The translations under genes and the position numbers were made by a program. Source: Acidobacteriota bacterium (GTDB taxonomy: Bacteria; Acidobacteriota; Thermoanaerobaculia; Multivoradales; JAGPDF01). From it: 64,000 bases of DNA. Position 1 is the first letter of the stretch, and the number at the start of each line of letters is the position of its first letter. The stretch covers positions 1 to 64,000 of the forward strand of contig JACTMI010000041.1 of assembly GCA_014584695.1 (NCBI GenBank), in the 5' to 3' direction. Positions 56,838 through 64,000 of the stretch are shown here, piece by piece. Under the pieces are notes generated by a model. That model was not told the DNA's origin and did no database searches. It worked only from the letters and a program-made list of their open reading frames with translations.

Positions 56838-57415
56838 CACGAAGCCTCCTCGAGGGCGGTGGCGAGCAGGCGAAACGCCCGCGCCAGCCGCTTGCGCACG
56901 GCGACCGGAGTGATGCCCTCGGCGCGTGCGATCTCGACGACGGGAATCTCGGAGAAGTAATGGGCGGCGACGGCGCCGCGCAGCGGCTCGGGCAGGTCGG
57001 CGACGGCGCGCCGGAGCCGATTCGCCCGCTCGGCGGCGGCGGTTTCGGCTTCGGGGCCCGGCGCGGGGTCCGGGGGATCGAGCGCCGGCGTCTCCGGGTC
57101 GGCCGGAGCCGGGACCAGACGGAGCCCCGGCCGGCGCGATTTCAGGAAGGTCGTGAAGGCGATGCGGTGGAGCCAGGTCGAGAAGCGGGCCTCACCCCGG
57201 AACCCGGGCAGCGCGGCCCAGGCTTTGCGGTAGGTCTCCTGGGTCAGGTCGGCGGCGCGGTCGGCGTCTCCGGCGAGCCGGCAGAGCAGACCGTAGACCC
57301 GGCCGTAGGTCAGCTCCACCAGCCGCTCCGCCGCTGGGCGTTCGCCGGCTCGCGCGCGGGCGAGCAGGACCTCCTCCTCGTCGGGGCCGGCCGGCTCGGG
57401 GAGCTCCTCGCGCAT
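56837..57415 (-). CDS. ECF sigma factor coupled to vWA protein
   Basis: 192 residues from ATG 57415, which has GAGAGGAG six bases upstream; an upstream ATG (57445) is less likely. Region 2 shows LTQETYRKAWAALPGF and ARFSTWLHRIAFTTFLKSR; region 4 shows LPEPLRGAVAAHYFSEIPVV and TPVAVRKRLARAFRLL. It diverges from the OlsB-like gene; the 216-base gap holds a minus-strand TACAAT at 57519-57514 and a plus-strand TATGAT at 57589-57594. Confidence 0.92.
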   Translation of the reverse strand: MREELPEPAGPDEEEVLLARARAGERPAAERLVELTYGRVYGLLCRLAGDADRAADLTQETYRKAWAALPGFRGEARFSTWLHRIAFTTFLKSRRPGLRLVPAPADPETPALDPPDPAPGPEAETAAAERANRLRRAVADLPEPLRGAVAAHYFSEIPVVEIARAEGITPVAVRKRLARAFRLLATALEEAS

Positions 57416-57588
57416 CGCGACTCCTCTCGGGATCGGTGTCGTCATGCCCCCTTCGACCCCGCAGGCGCGCCGGAGGAAACCCCGGGCGCCGCGGCCGGTG
57501 GGCGCGGGGGCGGATTGTACGGCGGCTCGGGTGACCGGCTCGGCACGGTTTCGTCACCGGCAGGCCACTGGTCCCGCCAAACCTTGGC

Positions 57589-57594
57589 TATGAT
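57589..57594 (+). promoter_or_regulatory. -10 box TATGAT for the OlsB-like gene
   Basis: TATGAT is one base from consensus. The predicted leader of about 30 bases contains GGAGG (57622-57626) five bases before ATG 57632. No clear -35 element is seen. Confidence 0.45.
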
Positions 57595-57631
57595 TCCGCG
57601 GAGATGTCACGTTGCTGAGCCCGGAGGCCCG

Positions 57632-58471
57632 ATGAGCCTTCCCTCTTCGCCCCCTTTGCCCGACTTGCTGGAGCAGTGTCCCGAGCTGGCGGCCTATCCG
57701 CTGGCGGTGGACGCGATCCCGGAGCGCCAGCTCGCCGAGGGCTCGTACGCCGTCCGCTACGCGCGCACGCTCGAAGAGCTCGACGAGCTGCTGCGTTTGC
57801 GCTTCCGGGTCTTCAATCTGGAGCTCGACGAAGGGCTCGACGAGTCCTTCCTCACCGGGCGCGACCGCGACGAGTTCGACGCCCAGTGTCATCATCTCCT
57901 CGTCGAGCACCGCCCGAGCGGAGCGATCATCGGCACGTATCGGATTCAGACCGCGGCGATGGCCGCGCAGGGCCGAGGCTTCTACACCGCGACCGAGTTC
58001 GACCTCGGTCGTCTGCCCGACGAACTGGTGACCACGGCGGTCGAAGTCGGCCGCGCCTGCATCGCCCGGGAGCATCGGCTGAAGCCGGTGCTCTTCCTGC
58101 TCTGGAAGGGGCTCGCGCTCTACATGGAGCACAACCGGAAGCGCTGGCTGTTCGGCCCCTGTTCGCTCACCAGCCAGGATCCGTGGGACGGCAAGCGGGC
58201 GCTCGACGAGCTGGCCCGGCGGGGCAAGATCGACGCCGATCACGTCGTCACGCCGCAGCCGGGTTTCGAGTGTGTCTGGGAAGGGGCAGACCCGGCGCCG
58301 GAGCGGGCCGAGAACCTCGAGCTGCCGCCGCTGTTCGAGATCTACCTGCGCTATGCCGGCCGCGTCTGCGGCCTGCCGGTGATCGATCGCCGCTTCAAGA
58401 CCCTGGACTTCTTCGTCCTCTTCGACGTCGAAGCCCTGAGCCCCCGGGCGCGACGGCTCTTCTTCAGCTAG
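57632..58471 (+). CDS. GNAT-family N-acyltransferase, OlsB / exosortase-associated type
   Basis: 279 residues. The core RFRVFNLELDEGLD, DEFDAQCHHLLVEH, GTYRIQTA, GFYTATEFDLG and VEVGRACIAREHRLKPVLFLLWKG matches the ornithine-lipid/hemolysin (Acetyltransf_5-like) acyl-ACP-dependent GNAT family, which also resembles PEP-CTERM/exosortase-associated acyltransferases. ATG 57632 has GGAGG five bases upstream. Its neighbour is an IPTL-CTERM sorting-signal protein. Ornithine-lipid synthesis (with the PlsC/OlsA-like gene) or a sorting-related acylation are both possible. Confidence 0.83.
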   Translation: MSLPSSPPLPDLLEQCPELAAYPLAVDAIPERQLAEGSYAVRYARTLEELDELLRLRFRVFNLELDEGLDESFLTGRDRDEFDAQCHHLLVEHRPSGAIIGTYRIQTAAMAAQGRGFYTATEFDLGRLPDELVTTAVEVGRACIAREHRLKPVLFLLWKGLALYMEHNRKRWLFGPCSLTSQDPWDGKRALDELARRGKIDADHVVTPQPGFECVWEGADPAPERAENLELPPLFEIYLRYAGRVCGLPVIDRRFKTLDFFVLFDVEALSPRARRLFFS

Positions 58472-58499
58472 CGCTCGCGCTGGCGAAGACCCGCCAATG

Positions 58500-58531
58500 A
58501 AAAGAGCGCCACGGCGATCGCCGCGGCGCTC
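58500..58531 (-). terminator. Rho-independent terminator of second IPTL-CTERM gene
   Basis: Hairpin GAGCGCC (58504-58510), inner palindrome CGGCGA/TCGCCG (58512-58523), GGCGCTC (58525-58531). On the minus strand it is followed by TTTTC, and lies about 30 bases after the IPTL-CTERM stop. It separates two convergent genes. Confidence 0.7.
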
Positions 58532-58560
58532 CGGGTACTGCGTGCTGGCGGGTGCGTGCC

Positions 58561-59136
58561 TCAGCCCGGGATCTGGGACGAGCGGCGGCGCAGGAGGAGC
58601 ATCGCCGCGAGCCCGAGGATCCCGACGAGGGCGACGAGACCCACGACGCCGAGCGTCGGGATCGCGATGGCGTTGTAGCCCGAGATGTCGGGTGCCGGGC
58701 CGGTGCAGATGTGGGTGTGGTCGTTGAAGTTTCCGTCGGAGGCGTACGTATCCGTGGCGTCGAAGCCGTGACCGTCCTCGAGATAGAACCCCACGCCCGT
58801 CGCGCCCTGGAGCACGGGCACCTGCTGGTGGTAGACGCCGATGTAAGGATGGGTCCCACCGTTGCCGGGCACCGGAATCGGGAAGCCCTCGTAGAAATTG
58901 CCGTCGTCCCACACATTCACCCAGGCGACGACCGTGCCGCCGACGTTGGCGGTGGTCACCGTACCGGTGATGACGACGTAGCAGCCGTTGACGGCCTGCA
59001 GGTTGATCGTCCCGGAGACGATGCCCCCACCGCCGCCGCCTTCGACCGGCAGGTCTGGGCGATTGGAAGCGCCGGCGAGGCCGGGCAGACTCAGCGCGGC
59101 CGCGAGCAGCAGCGCTCCCCACTTGCGATTCGACAT
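58561..59136 (-). CDS. IPTL-CTERM sorting-signal protein (second copy)
   Basis: 191 residues. Signal peptide (KWGALLLAAALSLPGLAGA), a glycine run, a beta-rich domain with two cysteines, and the tail IPTLGVVGLVALVGILGLAA followed by LLLRRR, an IPTL-CTERM signal. It is not clearly homologous to the first such protein outside the tail. ATG 59136 has AAGGAGAT six bases upstream. Upstream (59173-59206) is an AT-rich block, striking in this genome, that probably holds the promoter. It is close to the OlsB-like gene in convergent orientation. Confidence 0.85.
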   Translation of the reverse strand: MSNRKWGALLLAAALSLPGLAGASNRPDLPVEGGGGGGIVSGTINLQAVNGCYVVITGTVTTANVGGTVVAWVNVWDDGNFYEGFPIPVPGNGGTHPYIGVYHQQVPVLQGATGVGFYLEDGHGFDATDTYASDGNFNDHTHICTGPAPDISGYNAIAIPTLGVVGLVALVGILGLAAMLLLRRRSSQIPG

Positions 59137-59172
59137 TTCCGATCTCCTTCGGGGCCCGTCGGGAGCCCCATC

Positions 59173-59206
59173 CGAAAGAACTGATTTCAATAAGCTTAGC
59201 ACAATC
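59173..59206. promoter_or_regulatory. AT-rich promoter-like block
   Basis: About two-thirds A+T in a ~70% GC region, just upstream of the second IPTL-CTERM gene (minus strand). It includes TAAGCT and TATTGA on the minus strand, but no hexamer pair with good spacing could be fixed. Confidence 0.4.
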
Positions 59207-59257
59207 AGCGCGGTTCTCGCGCGGCAGGCCGAGATCGAGGGCACGACCCCGACCCGG

Positions 59258-59731
59258 CTACCTCGACTCGTCGTTGAAGTCGAGCTGCCGGTCGATCGAG
59301 ACCTCGAGCCGCACCGGGGTCTCCTGGCCGCCGGTGTGGACCTCGATGCGCAGGTCGCCGCCGGTGCGAGACTGGCCGATCCAGCGGATGCAGCCGGCTT
59401 CGCGCTCGGTGCCGGCCGCCGGCCGGTCGGTTCCCGGCTCGTAGATCGTCAGCCGCGCCTCGCCGCTCTGGGAGGCGACGCCGATCGTGAGCGCCACGCG
59501 CGATGGAGCGGCGAAGAGAAAGGTCGCGTCGCGGCCCGGGCCGACGGTGGCTGGCGCGGTCGCCTTCGAGTCCCCGGCCGGAACCTGAACCCGGATCGGC
59601 GCCGCGGCGCCGATCTCCGCCTCGGGCGAAGCGGTGGCGCGCGCCGCGAGCGGCGCCTCTCGTGCCGCCACCGCGGCGGTGGCGAGGAAGCAGGCCAGGA
59701 CGGCGGCAGGAATCGGTCGCACGGCGATCAC
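59258..59731 (-). CDS. Secreted protein of unknown function, last gene of DedA/ATP-grasp operon
   Basis: 157 residues. Signal peptide PIPAAVLACFLATAAVA, then a mature beta-rich domain with one cysteine (EREAGCIRWIG) and motifs such as LFAAPSRVALTIGVASQSGE and RIEVHTGGQETPVRLEVSID. I recognise no family; it has a pre-peptidase C-terminal-like flavour. GTG 59731 overlaps the preceding stop (GTGA), supporting this start; GTG 59722 has better ribosome-site spacing (GAGGAG). Function likely linked to its upstream membrane ATP-grasp partner. Confidence 0.7.
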   Translation of the reverse strand: MIAVRPIPAAVLACFLATAAVAAREAPLAARATASPEAEIGAAAPIRVQVPAGDSKATAPATVGPGRDATFLFAAPSRVALTIGVASQSGEARLTIYEPGTDRPAAGTEREAGCIRWIGQSRTGGDLRIEVHTGGQETPVRLEVSIDRQLDFNDESR

Positions 59732-61551
59732 TCTCCTCGGGACCCCGGGATGGTAGCAGAGCGGCGGCGGCGCTCCGCGAGCAGCGCGAGCAGGTGCCGC
59801 GCCGGCGTCACGCGGGCGCCGGCGCGGACGTTCTCGGCGCCGATCGCGAAGGCGAGGCGCCACTGTGCGAAGAGGGTCCGGTAGGCGCCGAGCAGGCTCG
59901 CGCCGGGCTGGTAGATGTGCGTCGCCTCGGAAGTGACGCCGTTGAGCTCGAGGACGCGCAGGCCGCTGCCGGCCCGCAGCGCCGCCAGCGAGGGAGCGCG
60001 CAGGTCGAAACGCCCGAAATAGAAGCCCTCGAACGAGCGCGCGATTTCGTCGATGCGCCGCTCGAGCTCGGGGGTCGTGTGCTCGCGGCCGTCCAGGAAG
60101 ACCGTGCCGCGGCAGTGGTTCCCGATCTCGACCAGCGGAATCTCGACTCCGGTCGCGGGAATCTCGTCGAGCCGGGCGGCATGCCGCTCGAGGTGGATCG
60201 GCGCCTGGGCGACGGCGCGCGGATCGGCGAGGATCAGCTCCTCGAGCGTGCGCCGGCCATCGCCGACGACGACGGGGAAGCGCTTGGCGGTGATCGAGAA
60301 GATCCGGCCCCGAGCGCCCCCGGGGTGGCGGACGTAGAAGACCCCGAACTCCTCGCCCGGGACGTACTCCTGCAGCAGGACGGTCGGCGGCGCGAAACGG
60401 AGCCAGTCGCGCAGCTCCACCTCACGGCTCAGGATCGCGACGCCGGCGCCGCGCTCACCGACGTCGGGCTTGCCGACCAGGGGATAGTCCAGACCGGCGC
60501 GCGCCATCGCTCGTCCGGCGGCGGCCACGCGCTGATCGAGGTCCTCGGGCAGCTCCAGCTGCTCGAACCGGGGCACCACCTCGGGCGGCAGGCGCGCGAG
60601 GATCTCGCTCTTCGACTCCAGCACGAAGCCGCCGGCAGGGATGCCCGGATTGGCGGCGGTGAAGCGGGTGAGGCCGCCGTGGCGCCAACCGAGCCAGAGG
60701 GCGTAACCGAGCACCGGCGCGTGGAACAGCCAGAGCGGCCAGAACTCCCAACGGGTGAGGCGATGCCAGCGACCCAGCAGCAGCCGGCGTCCGCGCCAGG
60801 TGAGCGCGGGCAGGAGGCCGTGAGCGATGACCAGGGCCACGACCACCGCGGCGGCGAGCGCCGGCAGCGCCCAGCGCTCGTAGCTGCGGAGGTAGGAGAG
60901 GACGGCGCCGTGCGTGGCGGCCGAGAGCCCGACCAGCAGGGGCGTCCAGAGCAGCGCGCCGAGCAGCAGCGCCCCGGCGAGCCCCCGCCACGGGGCGCGC
61001 AGGATGCCGGCGGCCAGGAAGAGCGGCAGCCGGCTGCCCGGCAGGAATCGCGAAGCGAAGACGACGCGCGGGCCGCGGCCGCGGAACCAGCGGGTCGCCC
61101 GCTCGACCGCCGCCGGCGTCACCCACCAACGAAGGGGGCGCCGGGTCAGCGCCGCCCGGCCGAGCCACCGGCCGGCCGCGACCAGCAGGAGGTCCCCGAG
61201 GAAGATCCCGACCAGGCAGGCCGTAGTGGCTGGCCAGAACGCGAGCAGGCCGCGCGAGACCATCAGGCCGGCGACGACCAAGGTGAGGTCCTCGGAGAGG
61301 AGCGTCGCCGCGCCGAGCGCCACCAGCACGGCCGCTTTCTCCGCGGCGGTGAACCGGTGGGGCGAATCGAACGCGGCGCCGGCCCGATCGAGCGGCTGGG
61401 CCAGCTCCTCGAGGGTCTGGAGCCAGGAGGATTCGCCCTCGCTCGCGGGGGCGGTGGTCGCCAGCGAGAGGGTGGAGAAGAGCGGCAGGAGGCTCGCGAG
61501 CGCGAGGACCAGCCGTGGGGTCCGGCGAGCGCGCCGCGTCGACCGCCTCAT
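59728..61551 (-). CDS. DedA-like (VTT) membrane domain fused to ATP-grasp domain
   Basis: 607 residues. A signal-like N-terminus, then a DedA/SNARE-associated domain at ~75-230 (LLSEDLTLVVAGLMVSRG, GRWLGRAAL, RGPRVVFASRFLPGSRLPL), two further helices to ~290, and a C-terminal ATP-grasp domain from ~340 (LVGKPDVGERGAGV, VLLQEYVPGEEFGVFYV, FYFGRFDLRAPSL and VLELNGVTSEATHIYQPG). ATP-grasp enzymes ligate carboxylates to amines. The domain fusion suggests ligation of a lipid-linked or transported substrate; inference. ATG 61551 overlaps the upstream stop (ATGA). Confidence 0.88.
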   Translation of the reverse strand: MRRSTRRARRTPRLVLALASLLPLFSTLSLATTAPASEGESSWLQTLEELAQPLDRAGAAFDSPHRFTAAEKAAVLVALGAATLLSEDLTLVVAGLMVSRGLLAFWPATTACLVGIFLGDLLLVAAGRWLGRAALTRRPLRWWVTPAAVERATRWFRGRGPRVVFASRFLPGSRLPLFLAAGILRAPWRGLAGALLLGALLWTPLLVGLSAATHGAVLSYLRSYERWALPALAAAVVVALVIAHGLLPALTWRGRRLLLGRWHRLTRWEFWPLWLFHAPVLGYALWLGWRHGGLTRFTAANPGIPAGGFVLESKSEILARLPPEVVPRFEQLELPEDLDQRVAAAGRAMARAGLDYPLVGKPDVGERGAGVAILSREVELRDWLRFAPPTVLLQEYVPGEEFGVFYVRHPGGARGRIFSITAKRFPVVVGDGRRTLEELILADPRAVAQAPIHLERHAARLDEIPATGVEIPLVEIGNHCRGTVFLDGREHTTPELERRIDEIARSFEGFYFGRFDLRAPSLAALRAGSGLRVLELNGVTSEATHIYQPGASLLGAYRTLFAQWRLAFAIGAENVRAGARVTPARHLLALLAERRRRSATIPGSRGE

Positions 61552-62306
61552 GGCCGCCCGGTGCCCTCCGACCCATCGAGCTCGAGGACCTGAGCCGCGC
61601 CGGGCGCGCACGGGCTCCCCGGGTGGTAGACGAGACGGCATTCGTCGGCCGCGAGCTCGAGCTCGACCATCGAGACGGTGGCGAAGCCGGAGCGGTGCAT
61701 GCAGACCGAGAAGGCGTGCGGCGTCGGGTCGTGGCTGCGGTGCAGCTGCCGGTGATCCTCGGGCCCCCAGGCCGGCCGCGCGGCGTGCCAGCTCCGCCAG
61801 GTCGCTTCGCGCGCCGCGGTGGCCGCCTCGTCGCCGAGCCCCGACGAGCAGACGATGCCGGTGGCGGCGGGGAGAGCCTCGAAACGGAGCTCGCGGCCGT
61901 CCCAGACCGCCAGGCTGGCGCTCTCCGGCTCCCGCCAGAGGGCGAGGAGCCGGAACGGGGCATAGGGGGTCAGATCGAGCTCCTGAGTTCGCTGCGTCAG
62001 CTCTCCGGGGCCCCTCGCCGGCGCGAGCAGCGGTGGGATCTGGCCACGGCTGGCGGGCGCCGGCGCGGTCGGCAGGGCGCCGCTCCGGTTGAGCAGGGCG
62101 ACGGTGAGGCCGAGCTCGGTGGCGAGAATCCAGGTGCCGCCGGCCCTGCCGTCCGTCGGGGCGATGTAGCGGATCCCTTCGCGCCAGAACCGTCGCGGCG
62201 GACCCGCGGGCTCGCGGGCGAGAGATTCGTCGCGGTTGAAGAAGAGATGGAGGCGGGCGGACGCGCCGGCCGCCGCGGCGGATCTCAGCCAGGTTGCGGT
62301 GCACAC
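61548..62306 (-). CDS. TANGO2/NRDE family protein
   Basis: 252 residues. The conserved start is V/M-C-T-A-T-W-L, with Cys 2 as the presumed N-terminal nucleophile, and N24-R-D-E27 with REPAGPPR nearby, followed by GGTWIL, LLNR and the SGLGDEAA segment. These are diagnostic of the TANGO2 domain (NRDE). Related eukaryotic proteins are implicated in heme or lipid handling; bacterial function is unknown. GTG 62306 begins exactly at the conserved motif, inside the end of the DinB gene (22-base overlap). Its stop overlaps the DedA/ATP-grasp start. Confidence 0.88.
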   Translation of the reverse strand: MCTATWLRSAAAAGASARLHLFFNRDESLAREPAGPPRRFWREGIRYIAPTDGRAGGTWILATELGLTVALLNRSGALPTAPAPASRGQIPPLLAPARGPGELTQRTQELDLTPYAPFRLLALWREPESASLAVWDGRELRFEALPAATGIVCSSGLGDEAATAAREATWRSWHAARPAWGPEDHRQLHRSHDPTPHAFSVCMHRSGFATVSMVELELAADECRLVYHPGSPCAPGAAQVLELDGSEGTGRP

Positions 62307-62833
62307 GAGGGCTGGCTCCGCCAGTGCTTGAGCGTCGAAGGCGCGACGCCGAAGTCGGGTCCGGCATCGACGCCGAGCTGGCCGAGCAGCAGACCGATCA
62401 ACGCGAAGTGGTGGACCGTGTGCGAGAGGAGGAACTGGAGCTCGCGCCGCAGGGTCGAGCGGCTCCACTGGTCGGTTTCCTCCCCCTGGCCGCTCTCCAG
62501 GCGGATCTCGGCTCCGGCCTCGAGGTCTTGGGAGGCGACCAGAGTGAGGCCGCCGATCAGCTCCCGGATCCGTTCCCGGGCCGCCTCGGGATCGCGCTCG
62601 AGCTCGGCCTCCCGCGCCCGGGAGTCGTAATCGATCCGACGGGCGGGCAGGCCGGAGAGAAAGCAGCTGTAGTGCTCGAGGATGTGGCGGAAGTGCGGCC
62701 CCACCGGCTTGCCCGCGGCGGTCGACCCGGGGCCGGAACCTGCATACAGGGCGGGAGAGAGCCTTCCCAGCACCTCCAGTCCCTGTTCCAGAACACGCAG
62801 ATTGGCCGACAGCACTTCAAGAGAAGCGGGCAT
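62285..62833 (-). CDS. DinB/YfiT-like four-helix metal protein
   Basis: 182 residues. Helical throughout, with His ligands expected in PHFRHILEHY (residues 47-54) and SHTVHHFALIG (H138, H142), matching the three-His site of DinB-like proteins. These often act as thiol-dependent transferases or hydrolases; substrate unknown. ATG 62833 has AAAGGA six bases upstream and is the first gene of a four-gene minus-strand operon. Confidence 0.82.
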   Translation of the reverse strand: MPASLEVLSANLRVLEQGLEVLGRLSPALYAGSGPGSTAAGKPVGPHFRHILEHYSCFLSGLPARRIDYDSRAREAELERDPEAARERIRELIGGLTLVASQDLEAGAEIRLESGQGEETDQWSRSTLRRELQFLLSHTVHHFALIGLLLGQLGVDAGPDFGVAPSTLKHWRSQPSCAPQPG

Positions 62834-62942
62834 GCGGGGTCCTTTCGCTCGTGCGGGGTGGGATCCTCCCTCCCCGGAGCCGGGCCGGTCAAGCAGCCGA
62901 AACCGGAAGGTGCGGCGCCGGGGCGCGGCCTGGGCTATCCTC

Positions 62943-64000
62943 ATGTCCGAGATGCGTGCGACGACGCTGCGGTTTCCCTGGAGAAGGAAAGGCGAGCTGG
63001 GCCGGCTCGTCGCCTCGGCGGCGGCGAGCGCGTTGCTGGCTGTCGGGCCGCTGGCGGCGGTCCCGACCGAGGCGGCGGAAGGCCCCTCGATCGCTGCTCC
63101 AGCCCCGGTGGTCCACGTCGTCCGCCTCGATTCGATCATCCATCCGGTGGCGAGCGAGTTCCTGGGGGAGTCGGTGGAGCGGGCCGACCGCGCCGGCGCG
63201 GCCGCGCTGGTGGTGGAGCTCAGCACGCCGGGCGGATTGCTGCAGTCGACGCGCGAGATGAGCGAGGCGATGCTGGCCGCGACGACGCCGGTGATCGTGT
63301 GGGTGGCCCCCGACGGCGCCCAAGCCGCTTCGGCCGGTTTCTTCCTGCTGATGTCCGGGGACTTCGCGGCCATGGCGCCGTCGACCAACACCGGCGCGGC
63401 GCACCCGGTGGGCGGCGCCGGCGAGACCATCGAAGGGGTGATGGGCCAGAAAGTCGAGCAGGACGCCGCGGCGACCATCCGCGCGCTGGCGCAGCGGCGC
63501 GGCCGCAACGTCGAGAAGGCCGAGGCGGCGGTGCGGGAGAGCCTCTCGTTCACCGCCGACGAGGCGCTGGCGGCCGGGTTGATCGATGCCGTGGCGCCGG
63601 ACCTCCCGCGCCTGCTCGCGGCGCTCGACGGCAAGCCGTTCGAGAAGCCGGCCGGCGCCGAGCGGACGCTGGCGGTGGCCGGCGCGACGATCGAGCGCTT
63701 CGAGATGACCGGCTTCCGCAAGCTGCTCTCGACCCTGATCCACCCCAACATCGCCTACCTGCTGATGACGCTCGGATTCCTGGGCCTCTATTTCGAGCTG
63801 TCGCATCCGGGTACGATCTTCCCGGGAGTCGCCGGCGCGATCTGCCTCCTGCTGGGCCTGTACGCGCTCTCGGTGCTGCCGGTCGACTACGCGGGCATCG
63901 GGCTGATCCTGCTCGCCCTGGCGCTGTTCGTGGCGGAGATCAAGGTGACCAGCTACGGGCTGCTGACGCTCGGTGGAGTGATCGCGATGGTGCTGGGCTC
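62943..64000 (+). CDS. NfeD-family membrane-bound serine protease (ClpP class), truncated by window end
   Basis: The first ~352 residues are seen. A signal sequence (LGRLVASAAASALLAVGPLA) precedes a ClpP-like protease domain with nucleophile S130 (GAQAASAGFF) and general-base K170 (MGQKVEQDAA), 40 residues apart as in archaeal 1510-N proteases. C-terminal membrane helices begin near residue 265 (LIHPNIAYLLMTLGFLGLYF) and continue to the window edge; the soluble OB-type NfeD domain would lie beyond. ATG 62943 or 62952 is the start; a TATCCT box (62936-62941) precedes it. Such proteins process stomatin-like partners. Confidence 0.9.
   Translation, partial: MSEMRATTLRFPWRRKGELGRLVASAAASALLAVGPLAAVPTEAAEGPSIAAPAPVVHVVRLDSIIHPVASEFLGESVERADRAGAAALVVELSTPGGLLQSTREMSEAMLAATTPVIVWVAPDGAQAASAGFFLLMSGDFAAMAPSTNTGAAHPVGGAGETIEGVMGQKVEQDAAATIRALAQRRGRNVEKAEAAVRESLSFTADEALAAGLIDAVAPDLPRLLAALDGKPFEKPAGAERTLAVAGATIERFEMTGFRKLLSTLIHPNIAYLLMTLGFLGLYFELSHPGTIFPGVAGAICLLLGLYALSVLPVDYAGIGLILLALALFVAEIKVTSYGLLTLGGVIAMVLG

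Overview
The window is a single, very GC-rich (roughly 70%), densely packed bacterial chromosome segment with 45 protein genes and no gap longer than about 265 bases. No tRNA, rRNA, insertion sequence, phage gene or CRISPR array was seen. The organism is probably a Gram-negative acidobacterium (Thermoanaerobaculia-like). This is an inference from the TolC/RND efflux genes, many lipoproteins, two IPTL-CTERM sorting-signal proteins, a b-type SdhCAB succinate dehydrogenase, SARP-AAA-TPR regulators and several ECF-type sigma factors; no rRNA gene is present to confirm it.

Layout. 1-4.6 kb: typA (translational GTPase) and a large HEAT-like/DUF4388 protein. 4.7-8.8 kb: an exported AhpD-like protein on the minus strand diverges from a SARP-AAA-TPR regulator that is translationally coupled to a DUF4242 protein. 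9-15.6 kb: ApaH phosphatase, a beta-lactamase-fold hydrolase, a membrane GGDEF cyclase, PcnB-type poly(A) polymerase, and a sigma factor/zinc-finger anti-sigma pair. 15.7-19.1 kb: sdhCAB behind a promoter overlapped by a perfect CRP-type palindrome. 19.1-23.5 kb: a mercuric-reductase-like flavoprotein and an ECF sigma factor with two membrane proteins. 23.6-30.8 kb: MASE1-like/HD-GYP protein, ligA, a 5'-nucleotidase lipoprotein and a dipeptidyl-peptidase III-like zinc protease.

30.9-43.3 kb is dominated by export functions on the minus strand: an IPTL-CTERM protein, a MacB-like permease plus adaptor without an ATPase, and an RND system (tolC, adaptor, a TPR lipoprotein, acrB-like pump). 43.5-49.5 kb: a TolB-propeller/M28 peptidase/PDZ fusion, a YheT-like hydrolase, a DUF4097 protein with nine DTGSGD-type repeats, pssA and dodecin. 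49.6-58.5 kb: a DUF255 thioredoxin-like protein, a PlsC acyltransferase, a GT39-like membrane glycosyltransferase whose frame runs antisense through plsC, an ECF sigma factor coupled to a vWA protein, and an OlsB-like acyltransferase. 58.6-64 kb: a second IPTL-CTERM protein, a tightly coupled operon (DinB, TANGO2/NRDE, DedA-like/ATP-grasp fusion, secreted protein), and an NfeD/ClpP-class membrane protease cut by the window end.

Themes: envelope biogenesis and export (two efflux systems, phospholipid and possible ornithine-lipid enzymes, sorting-signal proteins), extracytoplasmic signalling (three sigma-factor modules, two c-di-GMP-type proteins), and respiration. Many genes overlap by ATGA or GTGA. 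Several cytosolic housekeeping genes start 6-10 nt after a TANNNT box with no Shine-Dalgarno sequence, which suggests leaderless transcription. The best candidates for new biology are the DedA-like/ATP-grasp operon, the CRP-type operator on sdh, the leaderless promoter class and the sigma-factor modules with unusual partners.
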